Source: Rhodospirillaceae bacterium
GTDB taxonomy: Bacteria; Pseudomonadota; Alphaproteobacteria; GCA-2731375
DNA length: 37,375 nucleotides
Assembly: GCA_018660265.1 (NCBI GenBank)
Contig: JABJKS010000002.1
Coordinates: forward strand, 1-37,375
Reading direction: 5' to 3'
A program made the position numbers and the translations under genes. The notes below the pieces were generated by a model. It made no database searches, had not been told where the DNA came from, and was given only the letters and a program-made list of their open reading frames with translations. Shown piece by piece: positions 8,990 through 17,487 of the stretch (its first letter is position 1; each line of letters opens with the position of its first letter).

Positions 8990-10111
8990 TTAGCCGCGGA
9001 AATATCCCGCAGGTACAAAAGGCATTTTGGCCACGCGGGCCGGCAAAGTCTTGCCGCGCACCACCAGGCCCAAGGGGTTATCGGTGGCAGCATGTTCTGT
9101 GGCGACGTAACCCATGGCCAGGGGTCCGCCCAGGCTGGGACCAAAGCCCCCCGACGTCACCGCGCCTATTTCAGCGCCATCGACGCTGTGAATAACTGTT
9201 CCCTCCCGTGCCGGGGCGCGGCCTTCGGGCAGGATACCAATCCGTTTGCGGGCCGGGCCATCGCGCAATTGGGCCTGGATGACAGCCGCACCGGGGAAGC
9301 CGCCATCGACCCGGCGGCGTTTTGGAATTGACCAGTTCAGCGCCGCTTCTATAGGCGTTGTCGTGGTATCGATGTCATGGCCATGCAGGCATAAACCGGC
9401 CTCCAACCGCAAACTGTCCCGGGCGCCGAGGCCAATGGCCTCAACCTCAACCTCGGCCAACAGAGCGCGGGCCAGGGCGTCCGCCGATCCATTGGGCACG
9501 GAAATTTCGAAACCGTCTTCGCCCGTGTAGCCGGAGCGGGAGACATAGCATTCCGCGCCCGCGATGGTCGCGGCCATTGCCGTCATGAATACCAGTTTCT
9601 CGACACCAGGCACCAGCCGGGCCATGACCGATACAGCCGCTGGACCCTGCAGGGCCATCAGGGCATCATCCGTGCAATGTTCCAGGATGGTCGTACTTGG
9701 CAGGGCAGCCTGCATATGATCCAGATCGCCCGCCTTGTTGGCACCGTTGACCACCAGGAACAGGTGATCGCCCGTATTGGTCACCATCAGATCATCGATG
9801 ATACCGCCCCGATCGTTGGTCAGTTGGCTATAGCGCATGGCACCAGGTGCCAGGCCCTGGATATCGCCCGGCAACAGCCTTTCCAAGGCTGTTGCCGCAT
9901 CCGCCCCGTGCAGGCGCACCTGCCCCATATGCGAGACATCGAACAGGCCCGCCTTGGCGCGGGTATGATTATGCTCTCCCATGACACCAAGAGGGAAACT
10001 CACGGCCATTTCATAGCCGGCAAAGGGCACCATTTTGCCCCCCAACTCCACCTGCAAGGCATGCAAGGGGGTGGTTTGTATAGGCGTAGCTATTTCAGAC
10101 GGATTGTTCAT
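8990..10111 (-). CDS. gcvT: Aminomethyltransferase (glycine cleavage T protein)
   Basis: This protein transfers the methylene group from the H-protein-bound aminomethyl to tetrahydrofolate, giving 5,10-methylene-THF and ammonia. Landmarks are TTPLHALQVELGGKMVPFAGYEM at the start, GLFDVSHMGQVRLHG, YSQLTNDRGGIIDDLMVT, SRSGYTGEDGFEIS and LGARDSLRLEAGLCLHGHD, all characteristic of GcvT. The frame is open further upstream, but the ATG at 10111 is chosen: it has a GGAGGG site 6 bases before it and lies directly downstream of the riboswitch. The upstream in-frame sequence is the riboswitch itself. The length is about 373 residues. First gene of the gcv operon. Confidence 0.95.
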   Translation of the reverse strand: MNNPSEIATPIQTTPLHALQVELGGKMVPFAGYEMAVSFPLGVMGEHNHTRAKAGLFDVSHMGQVRLHGADAATALERLLPGDIQGLAPGAMRYSQLTNDRGGIIDDLMVTNTGDHLFLVVNGANKAGDLDHMQAALPSTTILEHCTDDALMALQGPAAVSVMARLVPGVEKLVFMTAMAATIAGAECYVSRSGYTGEDGFEISVPNGSADALARALLAEVEVEAIGLGARDSLRLEAGLCLHGHDIDTTTTPIEAALNWSIPKRRRVDGGFPGAAVIQAQLRDGPARKRIGILPEGRAPAREGTVIHSVDGAEIGAVTSGGFGPSLGGPLAMGYVATEHAATDNPLGLVVRGKTLPARVAKMPFVPAGYFRG

Positions 10112-10174
10112 CCGGCCCTCCAACAATATTCGGCGCGGCATCCACCTGTCAATTTCTGTGGATTCCACCGCCCC

Positions 10175-10446
10175 CAATCTGTCGTCGGACCTGAGAGAGT
10201 TCGTCCCGCCCCATGCGGCTTTGCAGCCGCACATCTGGCGAAACTTAGCCCCTTCGGTGAGGTGCGCTTTAAAGACCCGGCCCGTGTGGCCCCGATCCAT
10301 AGGTGATCGCACCTGCTTTCCAGAGTGACATCCCCCCGCGGTCCATGGGCCTGAGAGTTTGCGGGGTGCTTGCTCCTTCGGCGCCGACCACCAAATTCAC
10401 CCATGCTATCTTGGTGAAATTTTCTGGCCGATCTCTCCCGCGGGGA
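10175..10446 (-). promoter_or_regulatory. Tandem glycine riboswitch (two aptamers)
   Basis: Two glycine aptamers can be read on the minus strand upstream of gcvT. The first (about 10446 to 10318) has GCGGGAGAG, then GCGCCGAAGGAGCAAG, then CAAACTCTCAGGC and GGATGTCACTCTGG. The second (about 10315 to 10175) has CACCGAAGGGGCTAAG, then ACTCTCTCAGGTCCG ending in ACGACAG. The CCGAAGG-GC and CTCTCAGG boxes are the hallmark conserved parts of this class. Tandem glycine aptamers in front of gcvT usually switch the glycine cleavage operon on when glycine is abundant. Exact ends are approximate. Confidence 0.93.
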
Positions 10447-10501
10447 TCATCTGTCTGGCCACCTGGATTAGCATCACAAACCAACATCAGGTGGTGGCGG
10501 A

Positions 10502-10556
10502 ATGATAGGCGGACGGGGCCAGGAGTCAACTATAGCATTTCCGATCAGGAAATGCT
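10502..10556 (-). promoter_or_regulatory. Probable gcv promoter with adjacent palindrome
   Basis: On the minus strand a -35 box TTGACT (10529-10524) and a -10 box TATCAT (10507-10502) lie 16 bp apart, about 55 bp before the first glycine aptamer. Directly upstream of the -35 is a perfect 9-bp palindrome AGCATTTCC/GGAAATGCT (10534-10542 and 10548-10556, 5-bp loop), which could be an operator. The promoter assignment rests on box match and position only; the binding protein is unknown. Confidence 0.55.
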
Positions 10557-10570
10557 CAGACTCTTAAGAA

Positions 10571-10633
10571 TAGAGCAATTTTTCCAATCACTAAGAATCG
10601 CTACGCGATTCACGTTGGATCGGAATTGCTCTA
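10571..10633. repeat. Dispersed palindromic repeat, copy 1
   Basis: This is a 63-bp imperfect palindrome with outer arms TAGAGCAATT (10571-10580) and AATTGCTCTA (10624-10633) and inner arms GAATCGC/GCGATTC around the centre. It contains CCAATCACT after the left arm. A diverged relative occurs at 34906-34966. It lies in the gap between the gcv promoter and the lipoprotein terminator. Such elements form hairpins in RNA and are common between genes in alphaproteobacteria. Confidence 0.7.
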
Positions 10634-10671
10634 AGTCTCGACAAAGAAATTGGAAACCTGGAATCCCAGCA

Positions 10672-10706
10672 AAAAATGCCTTGGCTTGGAATATTTCGTG
10701 CCAAGG
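10672..10706 (-). terminator. Rho-independent terminator of the lipoprotein gene
   Basis: Read on the minus strand, a perfect 7-bp stem CCTTGGC/GCCAAGG with a 14-base loop is followed by CATTTTTTG. It lies about 45 bp after the stop of the lipoprotein gene at 10750, with a tandem repeat between. Arms are at 10679-10685 and 10700-10706. Confidence 0.75.
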
Positions 10707-10752
10707 TCTACGCGCCGGGGTCTACGCGCCGGGGTCTACGCGCCTGGGTCTA
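10705..10752. repeat. 14-bp tandem repeat, 3.4 copies
   Basis: The unit GGTCTACGCGCCGG is repeated at 10705-10718 and 10719-10732, once with one change at 10733-10746, and partly (GGTCTA) at 10747-10752. The last partial unit contains the stop codon of the minus-strand lipoprotein gene, so the repeat forms its 3' untranslated region and joins the terminator stem. Confidence 0.9.
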
Positions 10753-11343
10753 AAAGCGTTTACCGCGATTCTGTTTTAATTGCTGCTCGGAAATTTGCAG
10801 ACCAACGATAATTTCATAGTCGGCCCCCACCTCACCCTTTTTCAGGAAGATGATCTGTTCAACCTCTTCCCGCACACCGGCCCGGCGGCGACCATCGCGG
10901 AATTCAATCTCGCTATCAAATTCCTCCTTGGCAATGATGTTCTGATCTTTGTCCACTATGGCAACAAAGAACGGCACCTGGGCATTGTCCCCCTTGGAGG
11001 CGGGACCCCGCTGGGCGATGAGGTCGATCTTGGCCTCTATACGAAGGCGATTATCCGCATACTTGCAGGCCCAGTTGACGTCGTGGACGCGCGCTTCATA
11101 CAGGACATCAATTAGGTCGCGGCCCGGACCAGCCTGATATTCGGTCATCTTGGCAGCTTCATTTAGCAGGGAAACCCGGGGGCATATCTTAGGGCTGCCC
11201 GGTTGCAGCAAACCACAACTTGTTAACAACAGGATGCCTAGACCCGCGAGCAAAAATGGTCTTCCGATCATTCTTCCGGTACTGCTTCCGGTACTGCTTC
11301 CGGTACTGCTTCCGGTACTGCGAATTGTCTTAATATTCATCAT
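10750..11343 (-). CDS. Putative lipoprotein of unknown function
   Basis: The protein has a lipoprotein signal: a hydrophobic stretch FLLAGLGILLLTSC with the lipobox LTSC-G, preceded by a Lys/Arg-containing start. It should be exported and lipid-anchored. Between the start and the hydrophobic stretch lies a (SSTG)n run encoded by four 12-bp repeats, unusual for a signal peptide n-region. The mature part of about 150 residues contains CPRVSLLNEAAKMTEY, VNWACKYADNRLRIEAKIDL, FFVAIVDKDQNIIAKEEFDSEIEF and a C-terminal YEIIVGLQISEQQLKQNR. This beta-rich pattern is seen in uncharacterised alphaproteobacterial lipoproteins. The start is taken at one of two adjacent ATGs (11343 or 11340) rather than an upstream one at 11391. 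It is divergent to ispH and ends in its own terminator. Confidence 0.75.
   Translation of the reverse strand: MMNIKTIRSTGSSTGSSTGSSTGRMIGRPFLLAGLGILLLTSCGLLQPGSPKICPRVSLLNEAAKMTEYQAGPGRDLIDVLYEARVHDVNWACKYADNRLRIEAKIDLIAQRGPASKGDNAQVPFFVAIVDKDQNIIAKEEFDSEIEFRDGRRRAGVREEVEQIIFLKKGEVGADYEIIVGLQISEQQLKQNRGKRF
11274..11321. repeat. Four perfect 12-bp tandem repeats inside the lipoprotein signal region
   Basis: TTCCGGTACTGC occurs four times in a row without a mismatch (plus strand). On the coding strand it encodes repeated Gly-Ser-Ser-Thr. Copy-number change would alter the n-region length without shifting the frame. Confidence 0.95.
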
Positions 11344-11463
11344 GCCAAAACGCGGCTCACTCCGTAGCTCAAAATCGTTCCAAGCTCTCATTTGTACCAG
11401 AGCGCTTTCGGGTTATATAGAGCCATTCGACGGCATTTGCACGATTTGAACGAAATAGGCGAC

Positions 11464-12408
11464 ATGGAACCAATTACTCTCCTACTGGCCGCGCCACGCG
11501 GCTTCTGCGCCGGGGTTGACCGGGCCATTCAGATTGTTGAGTTGGCCCTGGAACGCTATGGTAAGCCGATCTATGTGCGGCACGAGATCGTTCACAACCG
11601 CTATGTGGTTGAGGGGTTGGAAGGCCGGGGCGCGATTTTCGTCGATGAATTGGACCAAGTGCCAGATGGCGGGATGGTCATATTCTCGGCCCATGGCGTT
11701 GCCAAATCCGTGCCCGAGGATGCCCGCCGTCGCGGCCTGAAATATCTCGATGCCACCTGCCCCCTGGTCACAAAAGTGCACCGGGAGGCGGAAAACCATC
11801 ACGCCAAGGGCCGCCATGTGGTCATGCTGGGGCATGCCGGCCATCCGGAAGCTGAAGGCACCATGGGCCAATTGCCAGCCGGCGAAATTACCCTGCTGCA
11901 AACGGCGGCGGAGGCCGAGACCTTCACAGCCCCCAACGACGGCCAAATCGCCTACATAACCCAAACAACTTTATCCGTGGATGATACCGCCGCGGCCGTC
12001 GATGTCTTGAGCAAACGATTTCCCGATCTGGCGGGTCCGCGCAAGGGGGACATCTGTTATGCCACCACCAATCGCCAGGCAGCGGTAAAGGCCATTGCCG
12101 GACGCTGCGACGGCCTGTTCGTCATTGGCGCGCCTAATTCGTCGAACTCCCGCCGTTTGGTTGAAGTCGGCATAGGCGCAGGCTGTACCTACAGTCACCT
12201 GATACAGCGGGCCGACGACATTAATTGGGCCGAGCTGAAAGACCGCCCAAATGATGTCATCGGCATTTCCGCCGGGGCCTCCGCGCCCGAGATATTGGTG
12301 GAGGAAGTGTTGGCAGCATTCCGCGAACGCTATGACGTAACCGTTGAACAGGTTACCACGGCGACTGAGGATATGGAGTTCAAGCTTCCCGCGGAACTGC
12401 GACCCTAG
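11464..12408 (+). CDS. ispH: 4-hydroxy-3-methylbut-2-enyl diphosphate reductase
   Basis: This is the last enzyme of the MEP isoprenoid pathway. It reduces HMBPP to IPP and DMAPP using a 4Fe-4S cluster. The three cluster cysteines are visible in [27 protein letters not shown] and [11 protein letters not shown], and the substrate-binding [32 protein letters not shown] and [13 protein letters not shown] segments are present. The 314-residue length is typical. The ATG at 11464 is chosen because the family begins just before PRGFCAGV, though the frame stays open to 11392. It is followed after 13 bp by thrB and then rnhA, a combination seen in many Rhodospirillales, probably one operon. Confidence 0.96.
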   Translation: MEPITLLLAAPRGFCAGVDRAIQIVELALERYGKPIYVRHEIVHNRYVVEGLEGRGAIFVDELDQVPDGGMVIFSAHGVAKSVPEDARRRGLKYLDATCPLVTKVHREAENHHAKGRHVVMLGHAGHPEAEGTMGQLPAGEITLLQTAAEAETFTAPNDGQIAYITQTTLSVDDTAAAVDVLSKRFPDLAGPRKGDICYATTNRQAAVKAIAGRCDGLFVIGAPNSSNSRRLVEVGIGAGCTYSHLIQRADDINWAELKDRPNDVIGISAGASAPEILVEEVLAAFRERYDVTVEQVTTATEDMEFKLPAELRP

Positions 12409-12421
12409 GGGGCGGGGCGGC

Positions 12422-13384
12422 ATGGCTGTATACACGGAAATTGATGATGATGAGCTGCGCAGCTTCGTCGCCGAATATGACATTGGTACGGTAACGGGCT
12501 GCAAAGGCATTGCAGAGGGGGTGGAGAACACCAACTATCTGCTGCAGACGGATCGGGGCAGCTTTATCCTGACCATCTATGAAAAGCGCGTGGATCCCAA
12601 TGATCTGCCATTCTTTCTTGGCCTGCTGGATCATCTGGCCAATCGGGGCGTGCCCTGCCCCCCGACCATCCATGGCCGGGACGGCATCGCCCTGCGCCAG
12701 GTCGCGGGTAAACCTGCCGCCGTGGTAACGTTTTTGCAGGGCATATGGCCAAAACGACCCAACGCCACGCACTGCGCCGAAGTTGGTGCCGCGCTGGCGC
12801 GGATGCATTTGGCCGGGCAGGATTTCGCCCAAACCCGGCACAATGCCTTGTCCCTGGATGGCTGGGCCCAATTGGTTGAGGCGACCGTGGATCGGGCCGA
12901 TGAGGTCGCCACGGGATTAAGAGCCGAGATTACCGCCGAGTTTGAAGATATATCCAGCCATTGGCCGCTGGATTTGCCCACGGGCGTTATTCATGCGGAT
13001 CTGTTTCCCGACAATGTCTTTTTCATGGGCGATAAACTGACGGGCCTTATAGATTTCTATTTCGCCTGTACTGATGCCCTGGCCTATGACCTGGCGATTT
13101 GCCTCAATGCCTGGTGTTTTGAACGGGGCGCGGAGTTCAATATTACCAAGGCACGACGTTTGCTGACCGCCTACCGGGAGGTCCGCCCGGTCAGCGAGGC
13201 GGAGTTGGCCGCCCTGCCTCTTTTGGCGCGCGGTGCCGCCTTGCGCTTTTTGCTAACCCGCCTATACGATTGGCTGAACCAGGTCGATGGTGCCATGGTC
13301 AAACCCAAAGACCCCTTGGAATACCTGCACAAAATGCGCTTTCACCGCCGTATCGGTGGCCCTGGTTCCTACGGTCTGGATTGA
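12422..13384 (+). CDS. thrB: Homoserine kinase (HSK2 / aminoglycoside phosphotransferase fold)
   Basis: A 320-residue kinase that phosphorylates homoserine in threonine synthesis. It starts [22 protein letters not shown] and has the family signature [13 protein letters not shown], the catalytic loop [13 protein letters not shown] and the metal-binding [24 protein letters not shown]. It belongs to the alternative, APH-fold homoserine kinases rather than the GHMP type of enterobacteria. The start lies 13 bp after ispH with a GGGGCGG stretch upstream, and the stop is 5 bp before rnhA, so the three are co-transcribed. Confidence 0.94.
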   Translation: MAVYTEIDDDELRSFVAEYDIGTVTGCKGIAEGVENTNYLLQTDRGSFILTIYEKRVDPNDLPFFLGLLDHLANRGVPCPPTIHGRDGIALRQVAGKPAAVVTFLQGIWPKRPNATHCAEVGAALARMHLAGQDFAQTRHNALSLDGWAQLVEATVDRADEVATGLRAEITAEFEDISSHWPLDLPTGVIHADLFPDNVFFMGDKLTGLIDFYFACTDALAYDLAICLNAWCFERGAEFNITKARRLLTAYREVRPVSEAELAALPLLARGAALRFLLTRLYDWLNQVDGAMVKPKDPLEYLHKMRFHRRIGGPGSYGLD

Positions 13385-13389
13385 CAACC

Positions 13390-13842
13390 ATGGGCAATGA
13401 ACTGAACGAAGTGGTGATCTATACGGACGGTGCCTGCTCCGGCAACCCAGGGCCCGGCGGCTGGGGTGTCCTGATGCAGTTCGGTGACCATGAAAAAGAG
13501 CTAAAAGGTGGGGAGCCTGATACCACCAACAACCGCATGGAAGTGCTGGCCGCGATCGAGGCCTTGGAAGCATTGAAACGGCCCTGCCTGGTCAATCTGC
13601 ACACCGACAGCGTCTATCTGCGCGACGGCATCACCAAATGGATCATCAATTGGAAGCGCAACGGCTGGCGCACCGCCGCCAAAAAGCCGGTCAAGAATGT
13701 CGATTTGTGGATGCGCCTGGAAGACGCCATAGAACGCCATCAGGTCAATTGGCACTGGGTCAAAGGCCACGCGGGCAATCCCGGCAACGAAGCCGCCGAC
13801 GCCCTGGCCCGCCAAGGATTGGACGCCTACGGACGCCTGTAA
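13390..13842 (+). CDS. rnhA: Ribonuclease HI
   Basis: A 150-residue RNase HI that cuts the RNA strand of RNA-DNA hybrids. The catalytic acidic residues appear in [19 protein letters not shown] (Asp), [14 protein letters not shown] (Glu), [12 protein letters not shown] (Asp) and the late [10 protein letters not shown] (Asp); the histidine-bearing [14 protein letters not shown] loop is intact. It starts 5 bp after the thrB stop. A T-run follows the stop (13849-13855) but no convincing stem was seen. Confidence 0.96.
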   Translation: MGNELNEVVIYTDGACSGNPGPGGWGVLMQFGDHEKELKGGEPDTTNNRMEVLAAIEALEALKRPCLVNLHTDSVYLRDGITKWIINWKRNGWRTAAKKPVKNVDLWMRLEDAIERHQVNWHWVKGHAGNPGNEAADALARQGLDAYGRL

Positions 13843-13928
13843 CGGTATTTTTTTCAGGCCCGTGGTCCGTGGGGGCGGAACTGGAAAATCATAGTTAGCG
13901 CGGTTTCGTCACGGCCCCCTGACGTCCA

Positions 13929-15356
13929 TTATTTGCCTGCGTCGCCGGGCGTATACAGCTCGCTCTTGAGGCCAAGGTAGTTGTCCCAGGCGAACCAATA
14001 GGCGATGTGCCCGGCCACGCGCGGCAGGCGGTCACCCTTCGGCCCGGTTAATTCGGCCTCCCCCACCTGCCAGACTCCGTCCGATGTTTTTAGAATGCCG
14101 GCCTCATCATGGGGTAGAAACTGCCGGTCGCCCCGTTCATAGGCACGCACCGTGCGCGAGGCGCTATCCCCCAACAGAACCAAATTACGGCCCGCCAGGT
14201 GGTCATTTATCACCGCCCCCCCTTTGAATACGGACAGGGGCCAGGCCTTGGCAGCGCCAAAGGCACGAATACCAAAGACATAGGATTTTTGCTGCAAGGG
14301 AGATTTCGGTCGTGGCAGGGCAGGAAACATCAGATCGGGCGAGGCGAAATAATCTTTATAGACCACCTGTGAGCCATAATCCCGGCGAAAGCCGGTTTCC
14401 AAGGCCAACACCGTTGTCCGGGGATGCGACCGGCGCCATTCAGCCCAGGTGGTGATCGCCACGGGGCGGATTTTCAGGCGAATACCGCTATGTGCCAGGG
14501 GACCGGCCACTGGTTCGCCGGTAAATTGGTTCCACAGACTTAATGTTTCCCAATCGAACATCAATTTATTGGATCGATACAACAGCCCGGATGAACCAAA
14601 GACAAAGGCCTTGCCCCGGCCCGGCAAATCCTTGGCGCCGGGCAACAGGGTTTCATACAGAATTCCCGAACCACATAGGGTGCAATAGGCCAGGGCCACG
14701 GGCACACCGCCTATGGTGTCGTTGAACATTTCGTGCCAGCCCATGATCCGCAAGGGATAGGCCCGTGCATCGCCGCCAATCTCTACACCGAACACCAGAT
14801 CGTCATCCGCCAGATAGTCGGCGGGCCCTGGCTTTTCCGCACCGGTCATGTGTGGGTTGTCGAGGGATGGAATACCCGTCATGGCACCGACACCGCCCCA
14901 GATAATCTCCTCCATCCGGACACGCATGTTCTGGCCGGTCTCCCACCCGGGGCGAAAGAACAGGGAGAATTTCGGATCGACCCGTTGCAAGGTATCAATC
15001 ATCAGGGCGGCAAAACTGGGATGGGCATGCAGGTCCTTGTTGGCTTCCAGCCACAGCATCCATTGGAACCAGCCCGCGGCCTTAAATCCGGTCAGAGCCG
15101 TCAATGTCTCCAGGATCGGGCCTTCGCTGCGATTGGTGAACTGCAGGGCCAGAATAAGGCCCGGAACCACGTCCTTTTTGCCTCGTTGACGCAGAAATGC
15201 CAGGGCCTTGGCCGCCTGTTCCGGCGGGCCGAAGATAACCACCTGGCTTGCGCCCGCGACCGCATCATCGCGATGACCATGATTGGCCAGAGATTGAGCC
15301 GGGATAAATATTACTGCCAGGAACAACAGGAAAATCTGCATTATGGACGGGCGCAT
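13929..15356 (-). CDS. DUF3179 domain-containing exported protein
   Basis: This is a 475-residue protein with an N-terminal signal peptide (MQIFLLFLAVIFIPAQSLA, likely cleaved before NHGH). The central and C-terminal part matches DUF3179: GVEIGGDARAYPLRIMGWHEMFND, PVALAYCTLCGSGILYE, FGSSGLLYRSNKLMFD and VYKDYFASPDLMFP. The family's conserved cysteines lie in CTLCGSG. The molecular role is unknown; the family occurs in periplasmic proteins of marine bacteria. It is convergent with rnhA and lies 36 bp downstream of the small lipoprotein on the same strand, possibly one transcript. The start may be the ATG at 15356 or the one five codons later. Confidence 0.85.
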   Translation of the reverse strand: MRPSIMQIFLLFLAVIFIPAQSLANHGHRDDAVAGASQVVIFGPPEQAAKALAFLRQRGKKDVVPGLILALQFTNRSEGPILETLTALTGFKAAGWFQWMLWLEANKDLHAHPSFAALMIDTLQRVDPKFSLFFRPGWETGQNMRVRMEEIIWGGVGAMTGIPSLDNPHMTGAEKPGPADYLADDDLVFGVEIGGDARAYPLRIMGWHEMFNDTIGGVPVALAYCTLCGSGILYETLLPGAKDLPGRGKAFVFGSSGLLYRSNKLMFDWETLSLWNQFTGEPVAGPLAHSGIRLKIRPVAITTWAEWRRSHPRTTVLALETGFRRDYGSQVVYKDYFASPDLMFPALPRPKSPLQQKSYVFGIRAFGAAKAWPLSVFKGGAVINDHLAGRNLVLLGDSASRTVRAYERGDRQFLPHDEAGILKTSDGVWQVGEAELTGPKGDRLPRVAGHIAYWFAWDNYLGLKSELYTPGDAGK

Positions 15357-15392
15357 TCAGAACCTTTCCGGTGAGCATCGGTTGGATTATGC

Positions 15393-15893
15393 CTAATTTT
15401 TATTGGTTGGTGCTTTCAAAAAACATCCCATGACGATGGTTCGAAAATAAACTTGATCATTCCGCCGCAAAAGCCCCGCATAAATCTGCTTCACCTGTCG
15501 CGCCTTGTATCGGCCTTCCAAGGGAGCCATTGCGTCCTGCAAGGCGTCTTTCATGGCAAACGAATTAGATTGTTCCTGCCGGCTTTTTGATGCCGTCGTT
15601 TCCACAGGCAACTGATTGATGCCGGTGCCCAACGTACCTTCAGTGCAATAACCCGCTGCGTTATTCCGAACAACCTGTTGCATGCCTGCATGATCATCAA
15701 ATTTCAGCAGCATAATATTTCTCAGAATATCGTCGATGGAATTCCTGCCGAATTTGACGGCGACCGGCACCGGCGTCTTTATCGGCGGCGTTTTCGCCGC
15801 TGCTTTGCCTGCCGCCTTGTTCGCCGCCTCATCGTCGCCGCAACCGGCTAGAAGCGATAGGGATACTGTAAGAATAAGAAAAAATTTTATCAT
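15393..15893 (-). CDS. Small putative lipoprotein, unknown function
   Basis: The protein opens MIKFFLILTVSLSLLAGCGDDEA, a textbook lipoprotein signal with lipobox LAGC. An Ala/Lys/Pro-rich linker follows, then a predicted helical domain (SIDDILRNIMLLKFDD, AGMQQVVRNNAAGYCTEG, a region ending in IVMGCFLKAP) with two further cysteines that could pair. The length is about 166 residues. No family is recognised. The start is set at the ATG at 15893, since the longer form would put charged residues before the signal. It may be co-transcribed with the DUF3179 gene, suggesting a shared envelope role. Confidence 0.7.
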   Translation of the reverse strand: MIKFFLILTVSLSLLAGCGDDEAANKAAGKAAAKTPPIKTPVPVAVKFGRNSIDDILRNIMLLKFDDHAGMQQVVRNNAAGYCTEGTLGTGINQLPVETTASKSRQEQSNSFAMKDALQDAMAPLEGRYKARQVKQIYAGLLRRNDQVYFRTIVMGCFLKAPTNKN

Positions 15894-16221
15894 ATCTGCC
15901 GCGCCAGGCAATTGCGCGCTGTTGAAGGTGCCACACAGCCCAACCTATAGAGCCAAGGCGATTTGAGTGGTCGTAAAAAAAATTCATAGTCAGTTGAGTT
16001 CAAAGCCATGTTTCGATTGCCCGCAATTTCCAGCTTCCAGTCATATGAAATCCATCCTACCGGCAAGCCTATAAGAAAGTGTATCGATTTAGGCGCCCCA
16101 TTGGGATTGCCATGCACTGTCTTTGGCCCCGAAACACGAATATAGTGTTGGCGAAGGCCCCTGCCCTATCCGGGGTACATAAAATGCAAAAAAAGATCAA
16201 ACCCAGCATGAGTTTTTGCCC
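15894..16221. other. Divergent intergenic region without a recognisable gene
   Basis: About 330 bp between the small lipoprotein (minus) and the acyl-CoA dehydrogenase (plus). Short open frames here have no family resemblance. The stretch presumably holds the two divergent promoters; I see no clear operator, RNA or repeat. Confidence 0.5.
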
Positions 16222-17487
16222 ATGAGCTATCGTATTCTTCCAACCACGCCGGAAGGTGCCCGTGTCATTGCCGCTGCGACCGATCTGATTGAGCCGTTTC
16301 AAGCCAGAGCCGATGCAGCGGACCGGGCCAATGAAATTTGCACCGACAATTATGCGGACATGCAACGAACGGGCGTGGCGGCCGCGTTCGTGCCGGAGGA
16401 GCTGGGCGGCATGGGCCTGCGCTCCATGCACGACTGGATTTTGACCATCGCGACGCTGGCCAAGGGTGATGGTTCAGCCGCCATTGCCATCAGCATGCAT
16501 CTTTCAGCGACGCGCGGGCTGGCAGCGATTTACCGCGCCAATGAACCAGGTACCGCACCGCATGTACGGGCGAAAGCCTTCCTGGAAGCGGTTGCCAACG
16601 GTGAGATGCTAATCTGCTCCACCACCACGGAGCGGGGCACGGATAATTTGCATCCGCTGAGCGAAGCCGTCCGGCATGAGGACGGCTGGCGTCTTAATGG
16701 TACCAAGAACTTTGTTACCATGTCGCCCCTGGCAACCCATGTCGCGGCCAACGTACGCATGCGTGATGAGACGGGCGATCATATCGCCAACGTCCTTGTT
16801 GCCATGAACACAGAGGGCGTTGTCCAGCTGGGTGATTGGGATGCCCTGGGCATGCGCGCCTCGGGCAGCCAGTCCATCCAGTTTGAAGACTGCGAGATCC
16901 CGCACGATGCCTTGCGCAAGCTCGCCCCCTGGGGGCAATGGAGCACGCCAATCCTGGTCAATCGCACACTGGCAAATGTGCCCCTGGTCGGCGCTTTTCT
17001 GGGCATTGCCGAAACGGCGTTTCAATATGCCATTGATGCCCAGCCGACGAGCAAGCCACCGGCCCAGTCACCGGCCCAGTCACGGGCCCAATCTCCGGCC
17101 CTGACCGTCAAGTCGCCATCCGGCGTGCATCACGCTGTGGCGGAGATGGAGATTATGCTGGCCACCGCACAAAGCATCCTGGCAAGGATGGGCGCGCGCC
17201 TGGACGACTTCATGGCAGCGACGAACGGCGGCACAACTGCCACATACGAACAAGGCCACGAATTGATGAAGGATTATCAAAGTGCTAAATGGGTAGCCAA
17301 CCGCCATGCTATCGACATCGTCAGCCTGGCCATGGATTTGTGCGGCGGCGGCGGATACACGGCACGAAACCCGTTGTCACGTCTATATCGGGACGTCAGA
17401 GCAGGCCCGTTCATGCAGCCCTATTCCCCCATCGATGCCCGCGAATACATGGGCAAAGTGTTGTTAGGCGAATACCCCGCAGCATGA
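16222..17487 (+). CDS. Acyl-CoA dehydrogenase family protein
   Basis: A flavoprotein of the acyl-CoA dehydrogenase fold, about 421 residues. The N-terminal helical domain (IPEELGGMGL-like VPEELGGMGLRSMHDW), the FAD and substrate region (TTTERGTDNLHPLSEAV, LNGTKNFVTMSPLATHV, GMRASGSQSIQFEDCEIP) and the C-terminal helical domain (DLCGGGGYTARNPLSRLYRDVRAG) are all present. Late acyl-CoA dehydrogenases of this type act on diverse acyl or non-CoA substrates, so the substrate is open. An inserted Pro/Ala/Gln/Ser run (PPAQSPAQSRAQSPAL, near residue 280) comes from a 12-bp tandem repeat and is absent from the usual fold. The start is set at ATG 16222. Confidence 0.85.
   Translation: MSYRILPTTPEGARVIAAATDLIEPFQARADAADRANEICTDNYADMQRTGVAAAFVPEELGGMGLRSMHDWILTIATLAKGDGSAAIAISMHLSATRGLAAIYRANEPGTAPHVRAKAFLEAVANGEMLICSTTTERGTDNLHPLSEAVRHEDGWRLNGTKNFVTMSPLATHVAANVRMRDETGDHIANVLVAMNTEGVVQLGDWDALGMRASGSQSIQFEDCEIPHDALRKLAPWGQWSTPILVNRTLANVPLVGAFLGIAETAFQYAIDAQPTSKPPAQSPAQSRAQSPALTVKSPSGVHHAVAEMEIMLATAQSILARMGARLDDFMAATNGGTTATYEQGHELMKDYQSAKWVANRHAIDIVSLAMDLCGGGGYTARNPLSRLYRDVRAGPFMQPYSPIDAREYMGKVLLGEYPAA
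17058..17093. repeat. 12-bp tandem repeat within the acyl-CoA dehydrogenase gene
   Basis: ACCGGCCCAGTC occurs twice exactly (17058-17069, 17070-17081), then as ACGGGCCCAATC (17082-17093), and decays into TCCGGCCCTGAC. The unit is in frame and encodes (S/R)PAQ-type repeats. Confidence 0.9.

Noticed and set aside
10112-10404. Upstream extension of gcvT and an overlapping minus-strand frame
   Set aside because: This stretch is the glycine riboswitch; the gcvT start with a good ribosome binding site is at 10111.
10705-10752. CRISPR-like short repeat array
   Set aside because: Repeat units are 14 bp and directly adjacent without spacers; this is a minisatellite.
15890-16117. 75-residue frame between the lipoprotein and the acyl-CoA dehydrogenase
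   Set aside because: No recognisable family, no ribosome binding site, and it overlaps the lipoprotein start.
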